Source: Agrococcus sp. SL85 (GTDB taxonomy: Bacteria > Actinomycetota > Actinomycetes > Actinomycetales > Microbacteriaceae). Taken from it: 64,000 nt of DNA. Made by a program: the position numbers and the translations under genes. The notes below the pieces were generated by a model. The model saw only the letters and a list, made by a program, of their open reading frames with translations. It did no database searches and had not been told where the DNA came from. This document shows, piece after piece, positions 39,168 to 47,807 of this stretch. Within the stretch, counting starts at the first letter, position 1; every line of letters begins with the position of its first letter. The stretch covers positions 434,001 to 498,000 of the forward strand of contig NZ_CP113066.1 of the NCBI RefSeq assembly GCF_026625845.1, read 5' to 3'.

Positions 39168-40043
39168 CTATTCGGCGGTCGGATGCGGCGCGGGGGCGTC
39201 CGCGCGCGCGGCGGCGGCCTCCTCCGCCTCCTCGATCGCCTCGATGTCGCGCTCGCGCGCGTCCTTGACGAGGCGGTACCAGAGGTAGAGCGCGAAGCCC
39301 ATGAACGCGACCCACTCGATCGCGTAGAAGACGTTGAGCCAGTTGAGCTGCGTGTTCTGCTCGGGCGGGCGGGAGACGATGGGCTCGTCGCCGACGACGC
39401 GGGCGCCGGAGGCCTCGGGGTCGAGCACGAGGTAGCCGGTGTAGGCGCGGCCGTCCCAGTCCTGCCACTCGTTGACGAGCGCGGCGACGCTCATCGCCTC
39501 GTTCGTGCGGCCGCGCACGTCGCCGTCGGTGGGCGCCTCGGCCGGCAGGTAGCGGCCCACGACGGGTGCGGCGCCGACGGTGCCGGCGTCGTCGGCCATC
39601 GCCGCTGCCTCCTCGCGGGCGCTCGCCTCGTCGGCCGTCCAGCCGTAGGCGACCGCGAGCGAGGCGCCCGGCGCGTCGGCGGGGAGGTCCGCGGCAGGCG
39701 CCCCGTCGTCCTCGACGAGCACGCGGCCGATGATCCACCAGCCGGAGCGGCCGTCCTGGTTCCGGCCGGCGAGGGCTCGGTAGTCGGCGGTGTCGTCGCC
39801 GATGAGCGACACCATGCGGCCGCCGGCCTCCGTCGTGAGCGGCTCACCGGGCTGCGCCATCGTGCCGAGCGGCACGGCCGTCTCGGTGTCGCGCTCGTCG
39901 CGCTGCCCCTGCTCGACGGCGCGCTCGATCTGCCACTGCCCGAGCAGCGCGAAGATGCCCGAGACCAGCAGGCATCCGATGAGCACGCCGATCCACCGCG
40001 GTCGCGCGGCGACCTGCCGGAAGGTGGGGATGGAGGCGCTCAT
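39168..40043 (-). CDS. SURF1-family cytochrome c oxidase assembly protein
   Basis: A 291-residue SURF1-like protein: an N-terminal helix (about 15-37), an outer domain of ~180 residues and a C-terminal helix ([17 protein letters not shown]). Family features are G-Q-W-Q-I-E-R-A after the first helix, G-W-W-I-I-G-R-V and Q-L-N-W-L-N. SURF1 helps insert haem a/a3 in cytochrome oxidase. ATG 40043 has GGGAG five bases upstream; the upstream ATG at 40055 overlaps TAGGAT, a likely -10. The C-terminus is Glu/Ala-rich. Upstream of DUF3817-guaA with short gaps. Confidence 0.9.
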   Translation of the reverse strand: MSASIPTFRQVAARPRWIGVLIGCLLVSGIFALLGQWQIERAVEQGQRDERDTETAVPLGTMAQPGEPLTTEAGGRMVSLIGDDTADYRALAGRNQDGRSGWWIIGRVLVEDDGAPAADLPADAPGASLAVAYGWTADEASAREEAAAMADDAGTVGAAPVVGRYLPAEAPTDGDVRGRTNEAMSVAALVNEWQDWDGRAYTGYLVLDPEASGARVVGDEPIVSRPPEQNTQLNWLNVFYAIEWVAFMGFALYLWYRLVKDARERDIEAIEEAEEAAAARADAPAPHPTAE

Positions 40044-40103
40044 CAGCGCTCCCATCCTACCGTCCGGCGGCGCCGCGCACCCCGGCCCGAGCGGGCCGGG
40101 ACG

Positions 40104-40147
40104 ACGACGGAGGGCGGCCCCGCCTCGGCAGGACCGCCCTCCGTCGT
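40104..40147 (-). terminator. glpD terminator
   Basis: A 14-bp stem ACGACGGAGGGCGG / CCGCCCTCCGTCGT with a 16-nt loop sits 11 nt past the glpD stop, between glpD and the SURF1 promoter. Confidence 0.75.
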
Positions 40148-40158
40148 GCGCCCTCGCG

Positions 40159-41949
40159 TCAGCCCCGCGCGGGCTCCTTGCGGGTGCCGACGGTGTCGGC
40201 CGCGGTCGGGAGCGCGCTCAGCGGCACGATCTCCGGCGCCTCGAGGCGCGCGCGGTCGGCCGACGCGTCGTCGGGCAGCTCCTGGCTCGCGAGCTCGGCC
40301 GCGACGCGCTTGTTGTAGGTGTTGATCTCGCGCTCGACGCGCTCGTCGTCCCAGCCCAGCGCGTCGGCCATGATGCGGGCCGCGACGGGCGCGGCCGCGA
40401 CGCCGCGGTCCCACGACTCGATCGAGATGCGCGTGCGGCGCGCGAGCACGTCGTCGAGGTGCAGCGCCCCCTCGTGCGTGCACGCGTAGCGGACCTCCGC
40501 CCCGATGTAGTCGTCGGCGCCCGGGAGCGGCTCCGACAGCTCGGGGTGCTGGCGGATGATGTCGAGCAGCTCGTCGGTGAGGGTGCCGTAGCGGTTCAGC
40601 AGGTGCTCGATGCGGTGCTTGTGCACGCCGAACGCGCGCGCGATCTTCGAGCGCTTGTTCCAGGCGGCGCGGTAGCCGGTCGCGCCGAGGAGCGGGATCT
40701 GCTCGGTGCAGGACTCCGGCACCTTGCCGTCCATGGCGCTCACGGCCTCGTCGATCGCGTCCTTCGCCATCACGCGGTACGTCGTCCACTTGCCGCCCGC
40801 GATGAGCACCAGGCCCGGCACGGTGTGCGAGACGTGGTGCTCGCGCGACAGGTTGGCCGTCGAGGCGCCGTCGCTCGCGGCGAGCAGCGGCCGCAGGCCC
40901 GCGTAGACGCCCTCGACGTCGGTGCGCGTGAGCTTCGTCGCGAGCACCGAGTTGACGTGGTCGAGGATGTAGTCGATGTCGGCGGCGGTCGCGGCGGGGT
41001 GCGCGAGGTCGAGGTTCCAGTCGGTGTCGGTCGTGCCGATGATCCAGTGCCGGCCCCACGGGATGACGAAGAGCACGCTCTTCTCGGTCCGCAGGATCAT
41101 GCCCATCTCGGAGTGGAAGCGGTCGCGCGGCACGACGAGGTGCACGCCCTTCGACGCCCGCACCTTGAACTCGCCGCGCTCGCCGACCATCGCCTGCGTC
41201 TCGCCGGTCCACACGCCGGTCGCGTTCACGACCTGCTTCGCGCGGATCTCGAACTGCTCGCCCGTCTCGTAGTCGTGCGCCTGCACGCCCACGACGCGCT
41301 CCCCCACCTTCAGGAAGCCCTCGGCGCGCACGCGGCTCGCGACGTGCGCGCCGTAGAACGACGCCGTGCGCGCGAGCTCCGCGACGTAGCGCGCGTCGTC
41401 GACCTGCGCGTCGTAGTACGTGAGGCCGCCCACGAAGGCGTCGGGGTCGAGCGAGGGGATCTGCTTGAGCACCTGCTTCTTGGTCAGGTGGCGGTGCAGC
41501 GGCACGCCCGGCTTCATGAAGCCCGTGTAGCTGAAGGCGTCGTACATCGCCATGCCCGCGCCGATGTAGGCGCGCTCGATGAGCGGCGTGTTCAGCGGGT
41601 AGAGGAAGCGCACGGGCTTCGCGAGGTGGGGCGCGATGCGCTGCAGCAGCAGGCCGCGCTCGATGAGCGCCTCGCGCACAAGGCCGAAGTTCAGCTGCTC
41701 CAGGTACCGGATGCCGCCGTGGATGAGCTTCGACGAGCGGCTCGAGGTGCCGGAGGCGAAGTCGCGCGCCTCGATGAGGCCGACGCGCAGGCCGCGCGTG
41801 ACGGCGTCGAGCGCCGCGCCCGCGCCGACGATGCCGCCGCCGATGACGAGCACGTCGACCTCGCGCTCGCGCATCGTCGCGATCGCGGACGCACGCTCCT
41901 CAGGGCCGAGCTTCCTCGACCGGCTGACGCTGTTGGTGGTCTCAGCCAT
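40159..41949 (-). CDS. glpD: aerobic glycerol-3-phosphate dehydrogenase
   Basis: A 596-residue FAD-dependent dehydrogenase oxidising glycerol-3-phosphate to dihydroxyacetone phosphate and passing electrons to quinone at the membrane. The FAD-binding motif is V-L-V-I-G-G-G-I-V-G-A-G. Further marks are S-S-R-S-S-K-L-I-H-G-G-I-R-Y-L-E, V-N-A-T-G-V-W, and I-A-G-G-K-W-T-T-Y-R-V-M in the cap. ATG 41949 follows GGAGGATCC exactly. It may use glycerol phosphate released by the GDPD elsewhere in the window. Monocistronic between guaB3 and the SURF1 gene. Confidence 0.96.
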   Translation of the reverse strand: MAETTNSVSRSRKLGPEERASAIATMREREVDVLVIGGGIVGAGAALDAVTRGLRVGLIEARDFASGTSSRSSKLIHGGIRYLEQLNFGLVREALIERGLLLQRIAPHLAKPVRFLYPLNTPLIERAYIGAGMAMYDAFSYTGFMKPGVPLHRHLTKKQVLKQIPSLDPDAFVGGLTYYDAQVDDARYVAELARTASFYGAHVASRVRAEGFLKVGERVVGVQAHDYETGEQFEIRAKQVVNATGVWTGETQAMVGERGEFKVRASKGVHLVVPRDRFHSEMGMILRTEKSVLFVIPWGRHWIIGTTDTDWNLDLAHPAATAADIDYILDHVNSVLATKLTRTDVEGVYAGLRPLLAASDGASTANLSREHHVSHTVPGLVLIAGGKWTTYRVMAKDAIDEAVSAMDGKVPESCTEQIPLLGATGYRAAWNKRSKIARAFGVHKHRIEHLLNRYGTLTDELLDIIRQHPELSEPLPGADDYIGAEVRYACTHEGALHLDDVLARRTRISIESWDRGVAAAPVAARIMADALGWDDERVEREINTYNKRVAAELASQELPDDASADRARLEAPEIVPLSALPTAADTVGTRKEPARG

Positions 41950-42002
41950 GGATCCTCCATCTGTTGCGTCGCCCGGCCCGACGGGTCGGAGCGGCGGAGC
42001 CT

Positions 42003-43130
42003 CTACTGCCGGGGCGGGTTCGCCTCGAGCACCACGTCGATCCGCTGGAACTCCTTGAGGTCCTTGTAGCCGGTGGTCGACATGGCCTTGCGCAGCGCGC
42101 CCATGAGGTTGGCGGTGCCGTCCGCCACGGGCGCGGGGCCGCCCAGCACGACCTCGAGCGGGCCGACCTGGTCGACCTGCACGCGGTTGCCGCGGGGCAG
42201 CTTCTGGTTGTGCGCCTCCGGGCCCCAGTGCCAGCCGCGGCCGGGGGCGTCGGTGGCGCGCGCGAGCGCGGTGCCCAGCATGACGGCGTCGGCGCCGACC
42301 GCGAGGGCCTTGACGATCTGTCCGGAGGTGCCGAGCGAGCCGTCGGCGATGACGTGCACGTAGCGGCCGCCCGACTCGTCGAGGTAGTCGCGGCGCGCCG
42401 CCGCGACGTCGCTCACGGCGGTGGCCATGGGCGCGGCCACGCCGAGCACCTTCTCGCTCGTGGAGGCGGCGCCGCCGCCGAAGCCGACGAGCACGCCCGC
42501 GGCGCCCGTGCGCATGAGGTGCAGCGCCGCGGTGTAGGTGGCGACGCCGCCGACGACCACGGGCACGTCGAGCTCGTAGATGAACTGCTTGAGGTTGAGG
42601 GGCGCCGCCGCGTCGGCCGAGACGTGCTCGGCGCTCACGGTCGCGCCGCGGATGACCATGAGCTCCACGCCCGCGGCGAGCACGGTCTCGTAGTGCTGCT
42701 GCACGGCCTGCGGGCTCAGGCTCCCGGCGACGACGACGCCGGCGTCGCGCACCTCCGCGAGGCGCGCGGTGATGAGCTCGGGCTTGATCGGCTCGGCGTA
42801 GATCTCGCGCATCCGGCTGGTCGCGAGATCGGCGGGGAGCCCCGCGATCTCGGCGAGGAGCGGCTCGGGGTCGTCGTAGCGCGTCCAGACGCCCTCGAGG
42901 TTGAGGACGCCGAGGCCGCCAGCGCGGCCGAGCGCGATCGCCGCAGCCGGGCTCATGACCGAGTCGGTGGGCGCGCCGAGCACGGGGATCTCGAACTTGA
43001 ACGCATCGATCTGCCACTGGAGCGAGACGAGGTCGCTGTCGCGGGTGCGGCGCGAGGGGACGACGCTGATGTCGTCGAACCCGTAGCCGACGCGTGCCCG
43101 CTTGCTGCGGCCGATCTCGATCTCCGTCAC
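42003..43130 (-). CDS. guaB3: GuaB3 family IMP dehydrogenase-related protein
   Basis: A 375-residue member of the IMPDH/GMPR superfamily, type GuaB3, without CBS domains (direct barrel continuation). The start R-V-G-Y-G-F-D-D-I-S-V-V-P-S-R-R and V-L-G-A-P-T-D-S-V-M-S-P resemble IMPDH. At the catalytic loop, where IMPDH has G-S-I-C-T-T-R, it reads G-G-A-A-S-T-S, so the nucleophilic Cys appears replaced. V-I-A-D-G-S-L-G-T-S-G matches the phosphate-binding strand. GuaB3 proteins are widespread in actinobacteria next to guaB; the reaction in this group is not settled. GTG 43130 is leaderless (TAGGCT, 6 nt). Confidence 0.9.
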   Translation of the reverse strand: MTEIEIGRSKRARVGYGFDDISVVPSRRTRDSDLVSLQWQIDAFKFEIPVLGAPTDSVMSPAAAIALGRAGGLGVLNLEGVWTRYDDPEPLLAEIAGLPADLATSRMREIYAEPIKPELITARLAEVRDAGVVVAGSLSPQAVQQHYETVLAAGVELMVIRGATVSAEHVSADAAAPLNLKQFIYELDVPVVVGGVATYTAALHLMRTGAAGVLVGFGGGAASTSEKVLGVAAPMATAVSDVAAARRDYLDESGGRYVHVIADGSLGTSGQIVKALAVGADAVMLGTALARATDAPGRGWHWGPEAHNQKLPRGNRVQVDQVGPLEVVLGGPAPVADGTANLMGALRKAMSTTGYKDLKEFQRIDVVLEANPPRQ

Positions 43131-43136
43131 CCGCCC

Positions 43137-43142
43137 AGCCTA
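43137..43142 (-). promoter_or_regulatory. -10 box TAGGCT, leaderless guaB3 start
   Basis: TAGGCT on the minus strand ends 6 nt before GTG 43130; the six bases are GGGCGG. Confidence 0.48.
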
Positions 43143-43299
43143 TCGTCGCCGCCCGGGCCCGGCGCCCAGGCTCCCAGCACCCTCTGAGCGCGGTCGGTGC
43201 CGGGCGGGCGACGGGCGGGGCGCGTCAGCGCAGCAGCGCCCGGATGCGGGCGAGGGCGCCGTCGAGGCTCGTCGCGCACGGCCGTCGCGGCCTGCGGCG

Positions 43300-43989
43300 T
43301 CAGGCGCTCGCCGCGCCCCCGCCGGGCGAGGCTCGCGCACCTCCTGCCGGAACGCGGTCAGCCTGCAGGTCGAGGTCGTGCACCGCCATGCGCGCGGCGG
43401 CGCGCGCATCGCGCTCCGGCGCCGCGGCCGGCCCTGGCGCGTCGGGCGCGTGGCGACCCGTGGCGTCGTCGGCCGGCGCGGAGGCCGGGTTCGGGACGTG
43501 CGCCGCCGACTCCTCGCGCCCCGCCGCCCAGGAGGCGTCCGGCGCCTCGCCCCAGCCCGTCGGCCACGGGTTCGGATCCGGCGCCGACCGGGCGGCGTCG
43601 CGCGCGTCGCGCTCGGCGGCGGCGAGGTCGGCGCGCAGCGAGCGCATGGCGCTGCGCACCCCCTCGCGCACCTCCGAGGCCATGCGCCGCACCGAGTCGG
43701 TGATCTCGCCCTCGAGGTCGCGCAGCTCGTGCTCGCGCGCCGCGAGCTCGGCCCGCCCGGCGTCGGTGATGGCGTAGGTCGACTTCCTGCCCTCGACGGC
43801 CTTCGTGACGAGGCCCTCCTCCTCGAGCTTCGCGAGCCGCGGGTAGATCGTGCCGGCGCTCGGCGTGTAGGTGCCGCCGAAGCGGTGCTCGAGCGCCTGC
43901 ATGAGCTCGTAGCCGTGCCTGGGGGCCTCGGCGAGCAGGCTCAGCAGGTAGAGCCGGAGGGCCCCGTGGCCGAAGACCGCGGGGCTCAC
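43300..43989 (-). CDS. PadR family transcriptional regulator (C-terminus scrambled by three insertions)
   Basis: The N-terminal ~80 residues form the PadR winged helix (R-L-Y-L-L-S-L-L-A-E-A-P-R-H-G-Y-E-L-M, then S-A-G-T-I-Y-P-R-L-A-K-L-E-E-E-G-L). A long Ala/Pro linker with repeats A-P-D / A-A-P-E-R-D follows. As read it stops at 43300. Reading AGCCT (43360-43364), AGGCT (43329-43333) and AGGCT (43265-43269) as AGCT extends it in sense. The tail becomes F-R-Q-E-V-R-E-L-A-R-R-G-R-G-E-R-L, then A-T-A-V-R-D-E-L-D-G-A-L, ending at 43225. GTG 43989 overlaps the DUF4097 stop (GTGA). It probably represses its own operon through the paired GATATATC dyads. Confidence 0.82.
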   Translation of the reverse strand: MSPAVFGHGALRLYLLSLLAEAPRHGYELMQALEHRFGGTYTPSAGTIYPRLAKLEEEGLVTKAVEGRKSTYAITDAGRAELAAREHELRDLEGEITDSVRRMASEVREGVRSAMRSLRADLAAAERDARDAARSAPDPNPWPTGWGEAPDASWAAGREESAAHVPNPASAPADDATGRHAPDAPGPAAAPERDARAAARMAVHDLDLQADRVPAGGARASPGGGAASA

Positions 43990-44870
43990 TCGGCCCTCCG
44001 CACGACGGTCGTGCCGCCCGAGACCGAGTTGGCCGTGAGCGCGAAGGGCTCGCGGCCCTCGACGACCTCGGTGCCGCCGCGCTTCGGCAGCGCCCGTCCC
44101 ACGACGGTGCCGCGCCCCGAGACGGTGCGCGTGGTGACGCGCACGCCCTGCGCGGCGTCGAGGCGCACGGTCACGTCGGCGGAGACCGAGTTCACCGAGA
44201 TCGCGCGCGGCGCGCCGTGCACGTCGAGCAGCACGTCGCCGCTCACGGTGTCGACCGAGACCTCCTGCAGCGCGCCGGAGGCCGCGACCTCCCCCGAGAC
44301 GCTGTGGACGCCCACGCGCCCCTCGACGTCCGAGACCTCGACGTCCGCCGAGACGGTGTTGACGTCGAGCGGGCCGCGGTGCGACTCCACCTGCAGCGCC
44401 CCCGAGACGGTGCTGGCGCTCGCACGGCCGCGGAGGCCGGAGACGAGTCCCGAGGCGCTCACCTGGCCGAGCGAGAGCTCGACGTCGCGCGGCACGAGGA
44501 TGCTGAGCTCGACGCGGGCGCGGCCGCCGACGAGCGACTTGAGGCTCTCCCACGCGTCGTCCCACGACACGCGCAGCTGCTCGATGCGGAGGCGGCCCTG
44601 CTCGAGCGTGACCGTGAGGTCGCGACCCTCGACCCGATGCACCTCGACGCGGGCGCCCGGCTCGTCGTGACCGACGATGTCGACGCTGCCGCCGACGATG
44701 CCGACCTTGAGCGCACGCACCTCGTCGAGGTCGATGACGCGGCTGTGCCCCTCGGCCACCGTCCACCGCTCCGTGATCGCGTCGGCGCCGGAGGCCGATG
44801 CGCCCGAGGCGCTGCGCGGCCGCGCATCCTGCTCGTCGTGCCCGCCCTGCTGCCGGAACTGCTCGTCCAT
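43986..44870 (-). CDS. DUF4097 family beta-strand repeat protein
   Basis: A 294-residue protein made mainly of a repetitive beta-helix-like region (about 95-290). Units such as S-V-S-A-D-V-E-V, V-S-G-E-V and V-S-G-D-V-L-L recur every ~20 residues, typical of DUF4097 (polymer-forming/adhesin-like) proteins. No signal peptide or membrane helix. ATG 44870 follows GGGAGGCGAGC. It is co-transcribed with and overlaps the PadR gene, a frequent partnership in actinobacteria; PadR may act on it and on itself. Function unknown. Confidence 0.85.
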   Translation of the reverse strand: MDEQFRQQGGHDEQDARPRSASGASASGADAITERWTVAEGHSRVIDLDEVRALKVGIVGGSVDIVGHDEPGARVEVHRVEGRDLTVTLEQGRLRIEQLRVSWDDAWESLKSLVGGRARVELSILVPRDVELSLGQVSASGLVSGLRGRASASTVSGALQVESHRGPLDVNTVSADVEVSDVEGRVGVHSVSGEVAASGALQEVSVDTVSGDVLLDVHGAPRAISVNSVSADVTVRLDAAQGVRVTTRTVSGRGTVVGRALPKRGGTEVVEGREPFALTANSVSGGTTVVRRAE

Positions 44871-44890
44871 GCTCGCCTCCCGCGATCCTC

Positions 44891-44934
44891 GACGCGATAT
44901 ATCGCGTCTGCTCGCACTCACGATATATCGCGTC
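44891..44934. promoter_or_regulatory. paired operator, two GATATATC palindromes
   Basis: GACGCGATATATCGCGTC (44891-44908) is a perfect 18-bp palindrome; a second CGATATATCG (44921-44930, then CGTC) lies 26 bp away centre to centre. They are the only such AT-rich words nearby and overlap the likely promoter of the DUF4097-padR operon. PadR regulators bind this kind of site. Confidence 0.62.
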
Positions 44935-44993
44935 TCTCCGCCCCGCAACCCCCGCTGCCGCCCCGCTCCCCACCCTCCCCGCCCCGCACGCCC

Positions 44994-45065
44994 GCGACAG
45001 GTACGGCCAGGTCTGGGAGGTACACGTCCACCCGTACCTCTCGGGCGGAGGGGTACCCCTCGCGA
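44994..45065. repeat. palindromic element E3, left copy
   Basis: Four boxes related to CGACAGGTAC are arranged as two direct and two inverted copies (starts near 44995, 45015, 45034 and 45054). The element ends one base before the stop codon of the nuclease-like gene. It aligns to the reverse complement of E4. Confidence 0.7.
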
Positions 45066-45968
45066 TCACCAGCCAGGGAGCAGGGTCGACGCGACGGGTA
45101 CGCCGGCGGCAGCCAGGATGCGCGAGAGCCGCAACGGGTGCAGCACGTCGTCCCAGATCCAGCGCGCCATGTCGTGCGAGACCCGGATCGCGTCCTCGCG
45201 CCGCTTCTCGTCGATGACGACGGCTGCGGCGTCCCGGCCCTCGGCCGTCGCGACCGCGCCGTACTTCACCAGGCCGTCGAACTCCCCGCCCACCGGGCGA
45301 CGGCCCGGGAGGTCGAAGCAGAAGTCGAGCCAGCGGTCGCCGAGCGCCGTGGGCACGTGGCGCTGGAGGTCCGGCGCAGGAGCACCGACCCGGTGGATCG
45401 CGACGCGGCTCCACGACTCGCCCACCGACTCCGACCGAGGGTCGGCGAAGTCGAGCACCCATCGTGCCCGACGCTGGCCGCGCGGGCCCTGGCGCCCGAG
45501 CGCGTCGGCGATCCCCTCGATCGTGGTGTCGCCTCGGCGCAGCGCAGCATCGACAGCCGCCACCGCATCCGACTGCCGGCCGCGGCGCGCGAGATCCGCG
45601 AGCGCGTACCGCGTCGAGCATCGGAGGATCCCGTCGTCGAGCTCGAGGTCCGCGGCCGCGACCGCGACGTGGGAGTTGCGGACGCCGTGCCGCACGCCGG
45701 GCGTGGCCGGGTCGCCGATCGTGAAGACCTCGACCGGCGCACCGAACGGCAGGCCCGCGAGCGCGAGCGCCGACTCCCTCGCGAGCACGGCGCCGGGCCG
45801 CGACGCGGCCACCGCCCGGACGTCGAGCAGGTAGCGATCCCAGCGCGCGAGGGCGTCGACGCCCTCGGCGGCCGCGTACAGCCCGCGACGCACTCGACGC
45901 AGTCCGGGATCGCGGTGCAGGCGCTCGGCGTCGTGCGCGGCGCACGCGGACAGCAGCGGCAGTTCCAT
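45066..45968 (-). CDS. AbiEi-like N-terminal / nuclease-like C-terminal protein
   Basis: A 300-residue protein. The N-terminal part (R-L-H-R-D-P-G-L-R-R-V-R-R-G-L-Y, then A-V-L-A-R-E-S-A-L-A-L-A-G-L-P) follows the AbiEi antitoxin pattern. The C-terminal part contains E-S-W-S-R, F-C-F-D-L-P, G-G-E-F-D-G-L-V-K-Y and, later, E-K-R-R-E-D-A-I-R, the spacing of a PD-(D/E)xK-like nuclease related to DUF559 proteins. ATG 45968 lies 6 nt after a CATCGT box and 49 nt after CGTCCACAGG. No toxin partner. Enclosed by elements E3 and E4 in opposite orientation, as the gene at 12068-12892 is by E1 and E2. Confidence 0.72.
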   Translation of the reverse strand: MELPLLSACAAHDAERLHRDPGLRRVRRGLYAAAEGVDALARWDRYLLDVRAVAASRPGAVLARESALALAGLPFGAPVEVFTIGDPATPGVRHGVRNSHVAVAAADLELDDGILRCSTRYALADLARRGRQSDAVAAVDAALRRGDTTIEGIADALGRQGPRGQRRARWVLDFADPRSESVGESWSRVAIHRVGAPAPDLQRHVPTALGDRWLDFCFDLPGRRPVGGEFDGLVKYGAVATAEGRDAAAVVIDEKRREDAIRVSHDMARWIWDDVLHPLRLSRILAAAGVPVASTLLPGW

Positions 45969-46032
45969 CCCGGCACGATGCCCGCCCCCGCGAACGCTCG
46001 CGCGCCAGGTGCGCACACCTGTGGACGTCGAC

Positions 46033-46105
46033 GCGACAGGTACAGCTGCGCCCGACAGGTACGGGTCTGCGCGTACCTGTCGGGCGGGGCCGTACCTGTC
46101 GGCGG
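46033..46105. repeat. palindromic element E4, right copy
   Basis: Centre: perfect 15-bp inverted repeat CGCCCGACAGGTACG / CGTACCTGTCGGGCG (46049-46063 and 46072-46086) with an 8-nt loop. Two further CGACAGGTAC-type boxes flank it (46034-46043 and, inverted, 46092-46101). It ends 18 bp before the guaB stop. Confidence 0.78.
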
Positions 46106-46122
46106 GACCGGCGCCGTGCCGG

Positions 46123-47727
<1,605 letters not shown>

Positions 47728-47728
47728 C

Positions 47729-47734
47729 TACTGT
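47729..47734 (+). promoter_or_regulatory. -10 box TACTGT for livHMGF
   Basis: TACTGT lies 73 nt before the livH GTG. The same hexamer is the candidate -10 of livJ (53748-53753). GTAACG words occur near both promoters. Confidence 0.45.
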
Positions 47735-47807
47735 GTCACCACCGATGTAACGGGCATCTCGCGAACGGCATTCCCTTGGCCGCTCCGCCCCACAGCATGG
47801 AGGACAC

